NCBI GenBank assembly: GCA_964634205.1
Contig: CAZWKE010000009.1
Span: 1-64,000, forward strand
Source: JAFGGG01 sp964634205
GTDB lineage: Bacteria; Spirochaetota; Spirochaetia; SZUA-6; RPPD01
Direction of reading: 5' to 3'
Length of the DNA stretch: 64,000 nt
The position numbers were made by a program, and so were the translations under genes. Below are positions 8,837-17,308 of this stretch, in pieces. Within the stretch, counting starts at the first letter, position 1. The number at the start of each line of letters is the position of its first letter. Under the pieces are notes generated by a model. It ran no database searches. It worked only from the letters and a program-made list of their open reading frames with translations, and had not been told where the DNA came from.

Positions 8837-10110
8837 CAACCGGCCTTTATGCGATCGAAGCCCGTATAATCCCGCAACCCGCGGGGTAGGGTGATTTCCC
8901 CTTCTTTGGTTTGAAAATTTTCCAGTAAAGCAATCAGTGTTCTCGAGACCGCGATTGCCGTCCCGTTCAACATATGCACAAAAATGTTTTTTCCCTCGTG
9001 TTTTGTCCTTATCTGCAGGCGCCGGGCCTGGTAATCGGTACAGTTGGAGGTGCTGGTTATCTCGCCCCACTCACCGTTCTCTCCCCTGCCGGGCATCCAT
9101 GCCTCAATATCGAACTTTCTGTATGCCTGGTTCCCCAGGTCACCCGTGCACACATCAACCACCCGGTAAGGAATCTCCAGACCCCGGTAAATCTGCTCCT
9201 CGACCTCAAGCATATAATCATGATATTTTTGCGAATCTTCGGGCAGACAAAAAATAAACATTTCAAGCTTGGTAAACTGGTGTACCCGGTAAAGCCCCTT
9301 GGAATACTGGCCGGCAGCCCCGGCCTCACGGCGGAAGCAGTGAGACAGGCCGCCCAACTTGACGGGAAGCGCGTCCGCTTCCAGAATGCTCCCGGCATAG
9401 TACCCGCCCAGCGTAATCTCGGCGGTCCCGATAAGGCAGGTGCCGGTCTGCTCAAGGGTATAAATATTCGATTCCTCGCCGCGGGGATTAAACCCCAATC
9501 CCTGTACGATTTCTTCCCGGGCGATATCAGGAGTGATCAGCGGGGTAAAACCCCGTGACTGTAAAATGTCCAGGGCATAACGCACAAGCGCCAGCTCCAG
9601 GATAACGGCCTGTTTTTTCAGGTAATAGAACTTCTGACCGGACACCTGTTGGGCTCCCTCAAAATCGAGAATGTCCAGCGCCTGCCCCAGTTCCAGGTGG
9701 TCTTTGGGCTTGAAATCAAAATGAGGGACCTCTCCCCAGCGCTTTATTTCCCTGTTTGCCGTATCGTCCCTTCCCTCCGGAACCTCGGGGTGGGTCATAT
9801 TCGGGATTTTGTCCGCCTCCTGCAGCAGACGGGTCTGCACTTCACGATACTCCTCTTCCAGGGAAGATATCTTTTCCTTCAGGGCTTTGCCTTCAGCAAT
9901 CAACGCCTCACGCTCTTCCGTGCTTAATTTGGCCTTCATCTTCCCGGCGTTTTCATTGCGCGCCCGCCTCTGATCATCCAGCTGCTGCTGCAGCGTATTA
10001 CGCTGTGTATACAATCCCGCCGCAAGCTCCGCGTCCGCTTTTACATTACGGATCTTTATGTTTTGCTTTACCGCTTCAAGGTTTTCTTTGATAAATTTAA
10101 AATCCAACAT
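8836..10110 (-). CDS. serS: serine-tRNA ligase
   Basis: Class II aminoacyl-tRNA synthetase, 424 residues, normal length. The first ~110 residues form the charged coiled-coil arm that binds the long variable arm of tRNA-Ser. The catalytic core has motif 2 (FRREAGAAGQYSKGLYRVHQF) and motif 3 (NGTAIAVSRTLIALLENFQ), plus the serine-pocket segment TAEITLGG. ATG at 10110 starts MLDFKFIKENLEAV as usual for SerRS; AAAGG upstream is a modest ribosome site. Confidence 0.97.
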   Translation of the reverse strand: MLDFKFIKENLEAVKQNIKIRNVKADAELAAGLYTQRNTLQQQLDDQRRARNENAGKMKAKLSTEEREALIAEGKALKEKISSLEEEYREVQTRLLQEADKIPNMTHPEVPEGRDDTANREIKRWGEVPHFDFKPKDHLELGQALDILDFEGAQQVSGQKFYYLKKQAVILELALVRYALDILQSRGFTPLITPDIAREEIVQGLGFNPRGEESNIYTLEQTGTCLIGTAEITLGGYYAGSILEADALPVKLGGLSHCFRREAGAAGQYSKGLYRVHQFTKLEMFIFCLPEDSQKYHDYMLEVEEQIYRGLEIPYRVVDVCTGDLGNQAYRKFDIEAWMPGRGENGEWGEITSTSNCTDYQARRLQIRTKHEGKNIFVHMLNGTAIAVSRTLIALLENFQTKEGEITLPRGLRDYTGFDRIKAG

Positions 10111-10242
10111 GCCTTTGATAATAGCGTAGGCGGAGTGTGTATGACAAGTCTTCCGGCGGATAAATATGTATTACCTGCCTTGAAAAACCGCCAAAAAAAA
10201 AGTAGGATATGTCTACATCTGAACCTACCGTAAGGAGTACCT

Positions 10243-11388
10243 ATGTCTGAAGCAATTACCATAATCCCCGTGACCACCAAAAAACAACATAAACAGTTTA
10301 TTATGCTGCCGTGGAAGATTTATAAAGGCTTTCCCCATTGGGTACCACAGCTTATTATGGACCAGAAAATGCTCATCGATACCAAGAAAAAACCGTTTTA
10401 TGAGCACAGCGAGCTGGCGCTTTTTCTGGCTTATAAGGGCAAAGAGGTGGTGGGAAGGATCGGCGCCATCGTCAACCACATACATGAAGAAATTTATCAT
10501 GAGGGAGTGGGACATTTCGGTTTTTATGAGTCTATTGATGATAAACAGGTGGCCAAGGCACTGTTTGATGCGGCCGCGGACTGGCTTAAGGCCAAGGGCA
10601 AAAAAATAATGCGCGGACCGGCCAATCCTTCGGTCTGGGACACAAACGGCCTGCTGATCAACGCCTTTGACCTTGATCCGGTGGTCCTTACCCCGTACAA
10701 CCCCGAATACTACATCGGCCTGTTTGAGGCCTACGGATTCAAAAAGGCCAGGGACTGGTTTGCCTACCGGATGACCGATGATATGAAGTTCGATCCCAAG
10801 GTGGAGCGGGTCTCGAACCTGTTGAAAAAACGTAAAAAGATAACCATCCGCAATGTCGACCTGAAAAAGGCCAAGAAAGAAATCAAGCGCGAGCAAAAAG
10901 ATGAACTGGAGCATTTCAAGACCATCTTCAACGAGGCCTGGGAAGCAAACTGGGAATATGTTCCCCTGACCGAACACGAAATCGATTTTTTGGCCAAGGA
11001 ACTGATCCCCATCGCCGATGAAAACCTTATCCTCTTTGCCTTTGTGGACGGTGATATCGCCGGCTTTTCACTCTCCATTCCCGACTTTAACCAGGTATTG
11101 AAAAAAATAAACGGCCGTCTCCTTCCCTTCGGTATTTTCAAACTGCTTGCCAATGTGAAAAACATCAAGCGCATCCGCACCATGGCCATGGGTATCAGGC
11201 CGAAATACCGGATGATGGGAATCGACGCGATATTCTATAATGAGACCTACAATCGCGCGATAAAACTCGGCTATAACGAGGCGGAATGCTCATTGATTGT
11301 GGAAGACAACATCAAGATGCGCAATATCTTAAAGGGTATAAAAACCAAGGAGTACAAGACGTACAGGATGTATGATAAAAAATTATAA
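10243..11388 (+). CDS. GNAT-like acyltransferase, conserved hypothetical
   Basis: 381 residues, start ATG 10243 with AAGGAG. The C-terminal half looks like an N-acetyltransferase fold (ILFAFVDGDIAGFSLSIPD, then MAMGIRPKYRMMGIDAIFY, a position where GNATs bind acyl-CoA). The N-terminal half (WKIYKGFPHWVPQL, GRIGAIVNHIHEE, GFYESIDD) looks like a second GNAT-type unit. Such long proteins are widespread as uncharacterised N-acetyltransferases; the substrate is unknown. It runs into the lipase gene 20 bases downstream. Confidence 0.65.
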   Translation: MSEAITIIPVTTKKQHKQFIMLPWKIYKGFPHWVPQLIMDQKMLIDTKKKPFYEHSELALFLAYKGKEVVGRIGAIVNHIHEEIYHEGVGHFGFYESIDDKQVAKALFDAAADWLKAKGKKIMRGPANPSVWDTNGLLINAFDLDPVVLTPYNPEYYIGLFEAYGFKKARDWFAYRMTDDMKFDPKVERVSNLLKKRKKITIRNVDLKKAKKEIKREQKDELEHFKTIFNEAWEANWEYVPLTEHEIDFLAKELIPIADENLILFAFVDGDIAGFSLSIPDFNQVLKKINGRLLPFGIFKLLANVKNIKRIRTMAMGIRPKYRMMGIDAIFYNETYNRAIKLGYNEAECSLIVEDNIKMRNILKGIKTKEYKTYRMYDKKL

Positions 11389-11408
11389 GCAAGGGAGCGG
11401 ACCGGCGT

Positions 11409-12245
11409 ATGGCTGATATTCAGGAAGCCGTTCTTCCCTGTTCGGACGCATTCAATATTTTCTACCGCTTCTGCGTGCCCGGGCATGCCCGGGCGGGAGT
11501 CATCATCCTCCACGGCTACGGTGAGCATTCCGGGCGCTACCGGCATGTCATTGAATTCCTGGCAAACAAGGGTTTTGCCTGTTTTGCCCCGGACCACCGG
11601 GGGCACGGGCAGAGTGCCCGGGTAATGGGTTATGTGCCGAGTTTTGACCGTATCTTAGCCGATGTGCATGAGTTGTACCTTTTTATCCGTGAAAAATACA
11701 AGCTGACCCGGATTTTTCTCTTCGGCCACAGCATGGGTACTCTCATCAGCTTGAATTACCTGGTTTCCCAGCAAAGCGGTATCATGGGAGCGGTACTGAA
11801 CGCGCCCATGATTATCATCCCGGACTATATTTCCCCTGTATTGAAATTTCTTTCCGGGACGATCGCCTCACTGTTGCCCACCCTGCCCCTCCAGAAATTC
11901 GACGCGACCACCGCCACCCACGATCCTGAGATCGCAGAGGCCGATAAAAAGGACCCGCTCAACTATCACGGCAAAATCAGGGCCCGCACCGGGGTACAGA
12001 TGATTAAAGCCATGGAATATGCCAATGCCCACCTGACCGAGATCACGCTCCCCCTGCTGATCATACAGGGCGGGGACGACCTTACCCTGCCGGTGGAAAG
12101 CGCGGGCAGACTGTACCGCCTGGTGTCCTCGAAAGATAAAACACTGAAATATTTTGCGCACCTTTATCACGAGACATGGAACGAACCGCAAAAGGAAACC
12201 GTATTAAACTACATAGACGACTGGATCAAAAGCAAACTGAAGTAG
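11409..12245 (+). CDS. monoacylglycerol lipase-like alpha/beta hydrolase
   Basis: 278 residues, cytoplasmic serine hydrolase of the lysophospholipase/MGL family. It has the oxyanion motif HGYGEHSGRY, the DHRGHGQS strand, nucleophile elbow GHSMG, acid in IIQGGDDLTLPVE and the His in LYHETWNEP. Likely releases fatty acid from monoacylglycerol or a lysolipid; exact substrate not determined. GGGAG precedes ATG 11409. The next gene starts inside its last 70 bases. Confidence 0.85.
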   Translation: MADIQEAVLPCSDAFNIFYRFCVPGHARAGVIILHGYGEHSGRYRHVIEFLANKGFACFAPDHRGHGQSARVMGYVPSFDRILADVHELYLFIREKYKLTRIFLFGHSMGTLISLNYLVSQQSGIMGAVLNAPMIIIPDYISPVLKFLSGTIASLLPTLPLQKFDATTATHDPEIAEADKKDPLNYHGKIRARTGVQMIKAMEYANAHLTEITLPLLIIQGGDDLTLPVESAGRLYRLVSSKDKTLKYFAHLYHETWNEPQKETVLNYIDDWIKSKLK

Positions 12246-13543
12246 TCCCGGCAAGCGGCCGTTATATCCTGGCACTCGCCGCGGAAAACGGGTTTCAGGC
12301 CCGAACCTTGATAAGCGGAAGCAGCTTGCTGCACACGCTGCGCCGGCTTTCAGATGAACCGTCGGCAAAAAGGTTAAGCGCTGTTTTCGCTTCCGGACCA
12401 CCATCTCCGCCGCCCGGCGCGCGGTCACACCGTTTGTTTAACGCCTCGCGGTCGTCACTTTCACCGCCGCCCCACCCGCATACGGCGGGTGAAGACCTTG
12501 CCGCAGCGGTAGAAAAAATATTTACGGATTCACGGGTCCCGCCCCAACAGCATTCACTGCTGATTTGTGGGCTTTCCTGTTACCAGGCGGAAAAGGACGA
12601 TCTTTCGACCGCCGACGATCCCCATGCATTAATCGGCGCTTTTGCGCGCAGAAACTATTATGGAGAAGCTGTAGCCCGCATGAAGCTGATTTCCCGGAAG
12701 ATAAGAGAAAAAACCGGGACGGCAAAAAGCACGCTGCGGATTTTCTGCAACTCCCGTGTTCCCGAAAAACTGACGGCCGCCCTGGCCGGACTGGGTTTTT
12801 ACGGGAAGAACAGCCTGTTGATTATTCCCGGCCTGGGCTCCCGCTTCATTCTCACCATGCTGGCCTTTCCGTCCGCGCTATTATCCGGGGCCGACAAAGA
12901 AACCGGCGATGCTGTCCCCTCTTCGGACACTCACATGGGAAGATCACAACCACCGGCCCGTCCCCTCCCGGACACATCGCCGCCTTCGGGCACCCCTTTG
13001 GCCTTCTCGCAGGACCCGTCAAAAATACCAATCCGGGACCGCATCCCTGCCCCCGGCAGCCGCTGCGGGACCTGCAGCGCGTGCATCCGGGCCTGTCCTA
13101 CCGGGGCCCTGCATGTCCCGGGGCAGGTGGACACCGGGCGCTGCCTACAGGAGCTCAGTACAAAAATGAGGGTATGGCCCGAGCAGGTAAAAAAAGCCTG
13201 GGGAACCAGACTGTACGGCTGTGAATCATGCCAGGACGTCTGCCCGTACAACCGGGGGCTTATCCACACTACCGAATGTAAAAGAGGAGAGCTGGGCCCG
13301 AGTATCTCGCTGAAGCAGCTGTTGCAACTTTCCCCGGTGGAGTTAAAGGTATTGGTAAAACAAAATCCGATGGGGCTTTCATGGATCAATCCCCTGGCCC
13401 TGTTGCGCAACGCGCTTGTAGCCGCGGGTAACAACGGGAACAGGGTTCTACTCCCGCCGGTTGCCCCTTACCGGGAACATGAAAACCGGGTGCTGCGTGA
13501 CGCGGCCCGGTGGGCTGTCAGCCGACTGTCCGGCCGCCTTTAG
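12176..13543 (+). CDS. QueG-like double [4Fe-4S] protein with altered active site
   Basis: 455 residues; resembles epoxyqueuosine reductase QueG, the cobalamin-dependent enzyme of queuosine synthesis. Both ferredoxin-like clusters are intact (CGTCSACIRACPTGAL and CESCQDVCPYNRG). Core residues differ from QueG: GRDYH, which carries the catalytic Asp, is RRNYYG; FVDSAP is FCNSRV; GKHS is GKNS. It is longer than the usual 350-390 residues because of Pro/Ser-rich insertions near residues 72-100 and 250-300. It starts at ATG 12176 within the lipase gene (70-base overlap) without a clear ribosome site, so coupling is likely. It may be a paralogue with another role; no other queuosine gene is in view. 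Confidence 0.65.
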   Translation: MERTAKGNRIKLHRRLDQKQTEVVPASGRYILALAAENGFQARTLISGSSLLHTLRRLSDEPSAKRLSAVFASGPPSPPPGARSHRLFNASRSSLSPPPHPHTAGEDLAAAVEKIFTDSRVPPQQHSLLICGLSCYQAEKDDLSTADDPHALIGAFARRNYYGEAVARMKLISRKIREKTGTAKSTLRIFCNSRVPEKLTAALAGLGFYGKNSLLIIPGLGSRFILTMLAFPSALLSGADKETGDAVPSSDTHMGRSQPPARPLPDTSPPSGTPLAFSQDPSKIPIRDRIPAPGSRCGTCSACIRACPTGALHVPGQVDTGRCLQELSTKMRVWPEQVKKAWGTRLYGCESCQDVCPYNRGLIHTTECKRGELGPSISLKQLLQLSPVELKVLVKQNPMGLSWINPLALLRNALVAAGNNGNRVLLPPVAPYREHENRVLRDAARWAVSRLSGRL

Positions 13544-13560
13544 TTAACGGCAGTGGCCCG

Positions 13561-13620
13561 AAGACTGCGCTTTTACCTGCCCCGGGGCCGCGGTTTAAAG
13601 CACTGATTTTCAGTCTTTTT
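13561..13620 (+). terminator. terminator between convergent genes
   Basis: AAGACTG (13561-13567) pairs with CAGTCTT (13611-13617), followed by TTT. An inner partly paired arm contains CCCCGGGG. Located just after the QueG-like gene and before the end of the convergent regulator gene. Confidence 0.5.
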
Positions 13621-13623
13621 GGT

Positions 13624-14658
13624 CTAATCACCTTCTCCGGCAACATGCTTTATCATAAACATCACGTCGTCCCCGGCATTCTCATATGAAACCGTACTCC
13701 CGGGATTGTTTTGTTTCCAGACGCGGAATATCTCGTCCGCAAATCCCTGGCCGATGGTTTTTACCCCTTTGAAATCAAGAATAACATGCGAAAACTTCTC
13801 CAGACCACTGACGATTCTCCTTGCCTGCGAGCGGGACAGAAACTCCCCTTCCAACTGATACAGTCTGACTTTTGCCTCGGTTTTTTTGAATTCAAACGAA
13901 TTATCCGTATAACGCCGAAACACATCATTGAGGATCCTTGCGGAATTGAGATCAATGGAAAAGGCCACCCGTGTTCCGTTTATCCATTTTCCCGTTTTTA
14001 CAAACTGGTCCTTAATTAGATTATTAAAGATGATTTTTTTATTCGAGCTGCGTATAATAAAATTATCAGCGGCCCTGGAAGAAAAAAAAATGCCTTCACC
14101 ACTGTGGGCGCTTGGAGCGGTGGTCAACTTGCCTTTTAATAATCTTCCGATGGCCTCGTCTTCGTTTTCCAGACCAAGTTTCCTTATCAGATTATTAAAT
14201 ATACCGACACCCGTATCAATTACCTTAAAATGAATAATGTGCTCGTCCTTTTCCATCTTCACTTCAATTCTTTTTGATTGTGAGTGTTCAATGGCGTTGT
14301 TCAGCATTTCCGGAAAAGCATAAGACACTATTTGGGCCACTTCGGTCTTGAGATTATTGAATATTCCGGTGGTACGCTTTATTTCATGCAACACCTCATC
14401 CTCCTTTAAATTCTCATTTACCAGGAAGCGATGGAACGCCGAAGCGGTAGACCGTGCCGCATCCCCGGCCGCCCGGGTCGCCGGAATATAGCGTGCCTTG
14501 TTTGCCTTGCCCACAAGCAGGATTCTGCCCTGTTCACGCAGTTCCTGGAAAAACCTGTTGACATACACACGTGAGTAGCCTGTTTCTTTTACTATTTCAG
14601 CGGCTTTTACCTCACCGTCGGCATTTATCTTGGCAAGAATCAAATTCTTCACATCCAT
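13624..14658 (-). CDS. winged-helix + HATPase + DUF4325 (STAS-like) regulator
   Basis: 344 residues. Residues 1-60 form a helix-turn-helix (EIVKETGYSRVYVNRFFQEL). Residues ~100-240 form a GHKL/HATPase domain with N box EMLNNAIEHS, G1 box DTGVGI and G2 box HSGEGIFFSS. The last ~80 residues match DUF4325, a STAS-like domain (HVILDFKGVKTIGQGFADEIF). There is no phosphoacceptor His domain, so it resembles anti-sigma kinase/STAS switch proteins fused to a DNA-binding domain. ATG 14658 has GGAG upstream. The upstream region carries repeated GTTTACAAC/GTTGTAAA boxes, suggesting autoregulation (inference). Confidence 0.8.
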   Translation of the reverse strand: MDVKNLILAKINADGEVKAAEIVKETGYSRVYVNRFFQELREQGRILLVGKANKARYIPATRAAGDAARSTASAFHRFLVNENLKEDEVLHEIKRTTGIFNNLKTEVAQIVSYAFPEMLNNAIEHSQSKRIEVKMEKDEHIIHFKVIDTGVGIFNNLIRKLGLENEDEAIGRLLKGKLTTAPSAHSGEGIFFSSRAADNFIIRSSNKKIIFNNLIKDQFVKTGKWINGTRVAFSIDLNSARILNDVFRRYTDNSFEFKKTEAKVRLYQLEGEFLSRSQARRIVSGLEKFSHVILDFKGVKTIGQGFADEIFRVWKQNNPGSTVSYENAGDDVMFMIKHVAGEGD

Positions 14659-14685
14659 AACTTTCTTCTCCCATAATGGAGTCTT

Positions 14686-14807
14686 GTTTACAACATTTTT
14701 TATTTTTATTTTCGAAAGTTGTAAATAAGTTGTTAACTGTTTTTTTTATTTGCTTGTTAACAATAAGTTTACAACTTTTAATTATTATACACAACTAAGC
14801 TGTAAAC
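14686..14807. promoter_or_regulatory. operator-like array of GTTTACAAC boxes
   Basis: AT-rich region between the divergent regulator and NamZ-type genes. Boxes: GTTTACAAC at 14686-14694 and 14767-14775, the inverse GTTGTAAA at 14718-14725, GTTGTTAAC at 14729-14737, TTGTTAAC at 14754-14761, and GCTGTAAAC at 14799-14807. The 14717-14777 part forms a long interrupted inverted repeat centred near 14747. Likely binding sites for a dimeric regulator, plausibly the adjacent HTH protein. Confidence 0.5.
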
Positions 14808-14860
14808 AGGTTCAAATAATAATCAATCGCCATCCGTTTCCTGCCGTTAATTAAAGTCAG

Positions 14861-16477
14861 GTGAGAACATGTCTTCCTTTTACACTGCCGGTACTCCTTT
14901 TCACGACAACACTCCTGCTGAATTTGGGCTGCAGTCCGCGGACGCCGCACAGGTCCCGGCCGGCACCGTACGCGCCGCAGACCGCAGATACATCGCTGTC
15001 TCCGCAGGCGCAGACACAATCCGGCAGTAACTATTACCTGGTTTCCTTTTATCGTGAACAGGCTCAGAGACCGCCCGCAACGGGGAAAACACCCGAAAAG
15101 CGGAACGCTCCCGATTTATGGAAGCACAATACAGCAAAAGCCGTATCCTTGGCGCGGACCACGCCCGCCGCTGTTCCCGGCACCATACCCAAAACATCAC
15201 CGGGAGCCGCCCCCGGCATACAAAGCCCTCCCCGCGCGCAGAAAACGGTGCCCCGACCCCATCCCGGCAGACTGGTCCTGGGCAGCGAGCGCCTGTTCGA
15301 ACCGGAGTATTTCAAACTCATTGCCGGTAAAAACATCGCCATCATGGCCAACCAGACGGCCCGTCATACGGTAGACCGGCTTATCGCCGATCCGCGAGTA
15401 CACCTGGCCGCCATCTTTGCCCCGGAACACGGGTTCGACGGGGAACACAAGGCCGGGGCTGATGTCCCGGACACGTTCTACCGCGGGGTGCCGGTGTACG
15501 GCAGGTACGGCGGCGGAGACGAAACACGCAGGATACCGCCCGATCTATTGAAAGGAATCGACGTACTGTTGTTCGAGGTCCAGGACCTGGGGACACGGCA
15601 TTACACCTTTATTTCCTCCATGTACCTGGCCATGGATTCGGCGGCCGACGTAAATATCCCGTTTATTGTGCTGGACAGACCGGTCGGGGTAAACGGAGTG
15701 CAGGTTGAGGGCCCGCTTTTAGACCCCCGGTTCCAGACCTTTATCGGGGTGGGCCGCCTGCCCAACCGCTATGCCATGACCATCGGGGAACTGGCCCTGC
15801 TCTTTAAAAACGAGGCCGGGCTCATGAACGGCCCGCGTTACCCCAGGGCAAAACCGGGGGACGCGTATTACAATGTAAAAGACCTCACCCTGACTGTTGT
15901 CCCCATGAAACACTATAACCGCAGGTTATACTTCGACGAGATCTACGGCGGCGACAAGTGGGTCCGTCCCTCCCCCAATATCCCCAACGTACAGGCCGCC
16001 GTCTGTTACGTGGGAACGGGCCTGTTAAACGGCAACAGCATCAGGGAAATGGTGGCGGGCTATAACCAGTTCGATCATATTTCCTTTCCCTTTATCAAGG
16101 ACCGCGCGGAAATGCGGCGTTTTTTAAGTTTTGCGGCGGGGCAGTATGATTTTCCCGGCCTTACCTTCCGCATTCTTCCCGATAAAAAAACCGGCATCGC
16201 GAATGTGGTGTTTCTTGAGGTAACGGACCGGCTGCGCTTCAACGCCACCCTTACCATTCTGGCCCTTATGTATACCCAGGCGGTATTATATCCGGATGTG
16301 CCCTTTCTTACCTCCGCCCGGGCCGAACACATGTTTACCATTTCACAGGGGAACTCCTGGTTTCTGGGACTGCTGCGCGATCGGAAACATTTACCGGAAT
16401 TTAAAGCCGTCATTGCCCGCACTGACCGGGGCATGCGGGAGTTTATGCGCATAAGAAAAAAATACCTGCTCTATTAA
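14861..16477 (+). CDS. DUF1343 / NamZ-type exo-beta-N-acetylmuramidase lipoprotein
   Basis: 538 residues from a GTG at 14861. The N-terminus is a signal peptide ending in ...LLLNLGC, a near-lipobox, so probably a lipoprotein. Residues ~30-135 are Pro/Ala/Thr-rich linker. The DUF1343 domain follows (GSERL, KNIAIMANQTARHTVDRL, APEHGFDGEHKAG, FEVQDLGTRHYTF, VLDRPVGVNG, GGDKWVRPSPNIP). Characterised members cleave terminal MurNAc from peptidoglycan fragments, indicating cell-wall recycling in the periplasm. The extended disordered linker is longer than usual. The start lacks a strong ribosome site. Confidence 0.85.
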   Translation: MRTCLPFTLPVLLFTTTLLLNLGCSPRTPHRSRPAPYAPQTADTSLSPQAQTQSGSNYYLVSFYREQAQRPPATGKTPEKRNAPDLWKHNTAKAVSLARTTPAAVPGTIPKTSPGAAPGIQSPPRAQKTVPRPHPGRLVLGSERLFEPEYFKLIAGKNIAIMANQTARHTVDRLIADPRVHLAAIFAPEHGFDGEHKAGADVPDTFYRGVPVYGRYGGGDETRRIPPDLLKGIDVLLFEVQDLGTRHYTFISSMYLAMDSAADVNIPFIVLDRPVGVNGVQVEGPLLDPRFQTFIGVGRLPNRYAMTIGELALLFKNEAGLMNGPRYPRAKPGDAYYNVKDLTLTVVPMKHYNRRLYFDEIYGGDKWVRPSPNIPNVQAAVCYVGTGLLNGNSIREMVAGYNQFDHISFPFIKDRAEMRRFLSFAAGQYDFPGLTFRILPDKKTGIANVVFLEVTDRLRFNATLTILALMYTQAVLYPDVPFLTSARAEHMFTISQGNSWFLGLLRDRKHLPEFKAVIARTDRGMREFMRIRKKYLLY

Positions 16478-16530
16478 AAACAGGTTGCAAATATTCCGCA
16501 ATTCTTTACAATAGTGAGGAGGGCATAACT

Positions 16531-17052
16531 ATGCAGCAGATAAACGATAAAGACTATGTCAACCGCTTACAACAACTGATTATCTTCAAATATATAAAAG
16601 AGAGTGACCTGAAGAAGATTATTCAGCTGGGGGAAATTTCACGCTACAGTCCGGGCGAAAAAATTATTTCCAAAGGGGAGATCAGCCCTCATCTGTACGC
16701 GGTGCTGGAGGGTACCGTCCATGTTATGGTACCGCAGGGCAATAGTAAGGATGTTTTCATTTCTTCCATCGGCAGGGGAGACGTGTTCGGGGAGGCGGGC
16801 ATTTTTCTCAAAGTAAAGCGGACCGCGGACGTGCTGAGTTCGGATGAGGTCACCCTGTTTAAAATCCACCGGGAAAAGATCATCGGCTTTATCAAATCAA
16901 ATCCCGAAGCGGGAATAAAAATATTGATGCTTATAATTTACAGCCTGCTGAAAAAACTGAAAGAGGCCAACCTGGAGATCGCCTTTGAGCGTAAAGCCGA
17001 TATCAAGCAAAGTGATATTGACGCCATGGTGGAAGAGATAATGCAGAATTAA
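16531..17052 (+). CDS. stand-alone cyclic-nucleotide-binding protein
   Basis: 173 residues. A cNMP-binding beta-barrel (ISRYSPGEKIISKGEISPHLYAVLEGTV) includes the phosphate-binding cassette GDVFGEAGIFLKVKRTADV, with the conserved E and R that contact cAMP/cGMP. The remainder is helical, with no HTH, so it is not a Crp-type transcription factor. Good AGGAGGG Shine-Dalgarno before ATG 16531. A possible receptor for cAMP made by the HEAT-cyclase (inference). Confidence 0.85.
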   Translation: MQQINDKDYVNRLQQLIIFKYIKESDLKKIIQLGEISRYSPGEKIISKGEISPHLYAVLEGTVHVMVPQGNSKDVFISSIGRGDVFGEAGIFLKVKRTADVLSSDEVTLFKIHREKIIGFIKSNPEAGIKILMLIIYSLLKKLKEANLEIAFERKADIKQSDIDAMVEEIMQN

Positions 17053-17065
17053 TCCCGTCCTTCTC

Positions 17066-17094
17066 TTGCACAAGCCTGTATTCTTGAGTATATT
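17066..17094 (+). promoter_or_regulatory. sigma-70 promoter of the riboflavin/CoA operon
   Basis: TTGCAC (17066-17071), 17-base spacer, TATATT (17089-17094). Transcription would begin near 17101, immediately before the FMN aptamer. Confidence 0.7.
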
Positions 17095-17107
17095 AGACTA
17101 CATTGAC

Positions 17108-17306
17108 TTTCGGGGCAAGGTGAAATTCCTGACCGGCGGTAAGCGGCGTCTGCCGTAAGCCCGCGAGCTTTTTTAGTAAAAGCAGATCACGGTGAGAATC
17201 CGGGGCCGACAGTACAGTCTGGATGGGAGAAGGTCGTTACTATATCCGAGTAATTCGTATTTCCGACATTTCTCCCATTCTATCTCACCGCCCCGTATTT
17301 GAGGGG
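17108..17306 (+). promoter_or_regulatory. FMN riboswitch (RFN element) with Shine-Dalgarno hairpin
   Basis: All RFN blocks are present: TTCGGGGCAAGGTGAAATTC, CTGACCGGCGGTAAGC, AAGCCCGCGAGC, GGTGAGAATCCGGGGCCGAC, and AGTCTGGATGGGAGAAGG ending about 17233. Downstream, TTCTCCCAT (17273-17281 area) can pair with ATGGGAGAA of the aptamer's 3' strand. CCCC at 17291-17294 can pair with GGGG of the ribD Shine-Dalgarno (17303-17306). This looks like a translational switch: FMN binding frees the sequestering hairpin and shuts ribD translation. No U-tract terminator is seen. Confidence 0.93.
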
Positions 17307-17308
17307 TA

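Noticed and set aside
10225..10977. 250-codon minus-strand frame opposite the GNAT-like gene
   Set aside because: Lies fully antisense to a gene with a strong ribosome site and family motifs; no motif of its own.
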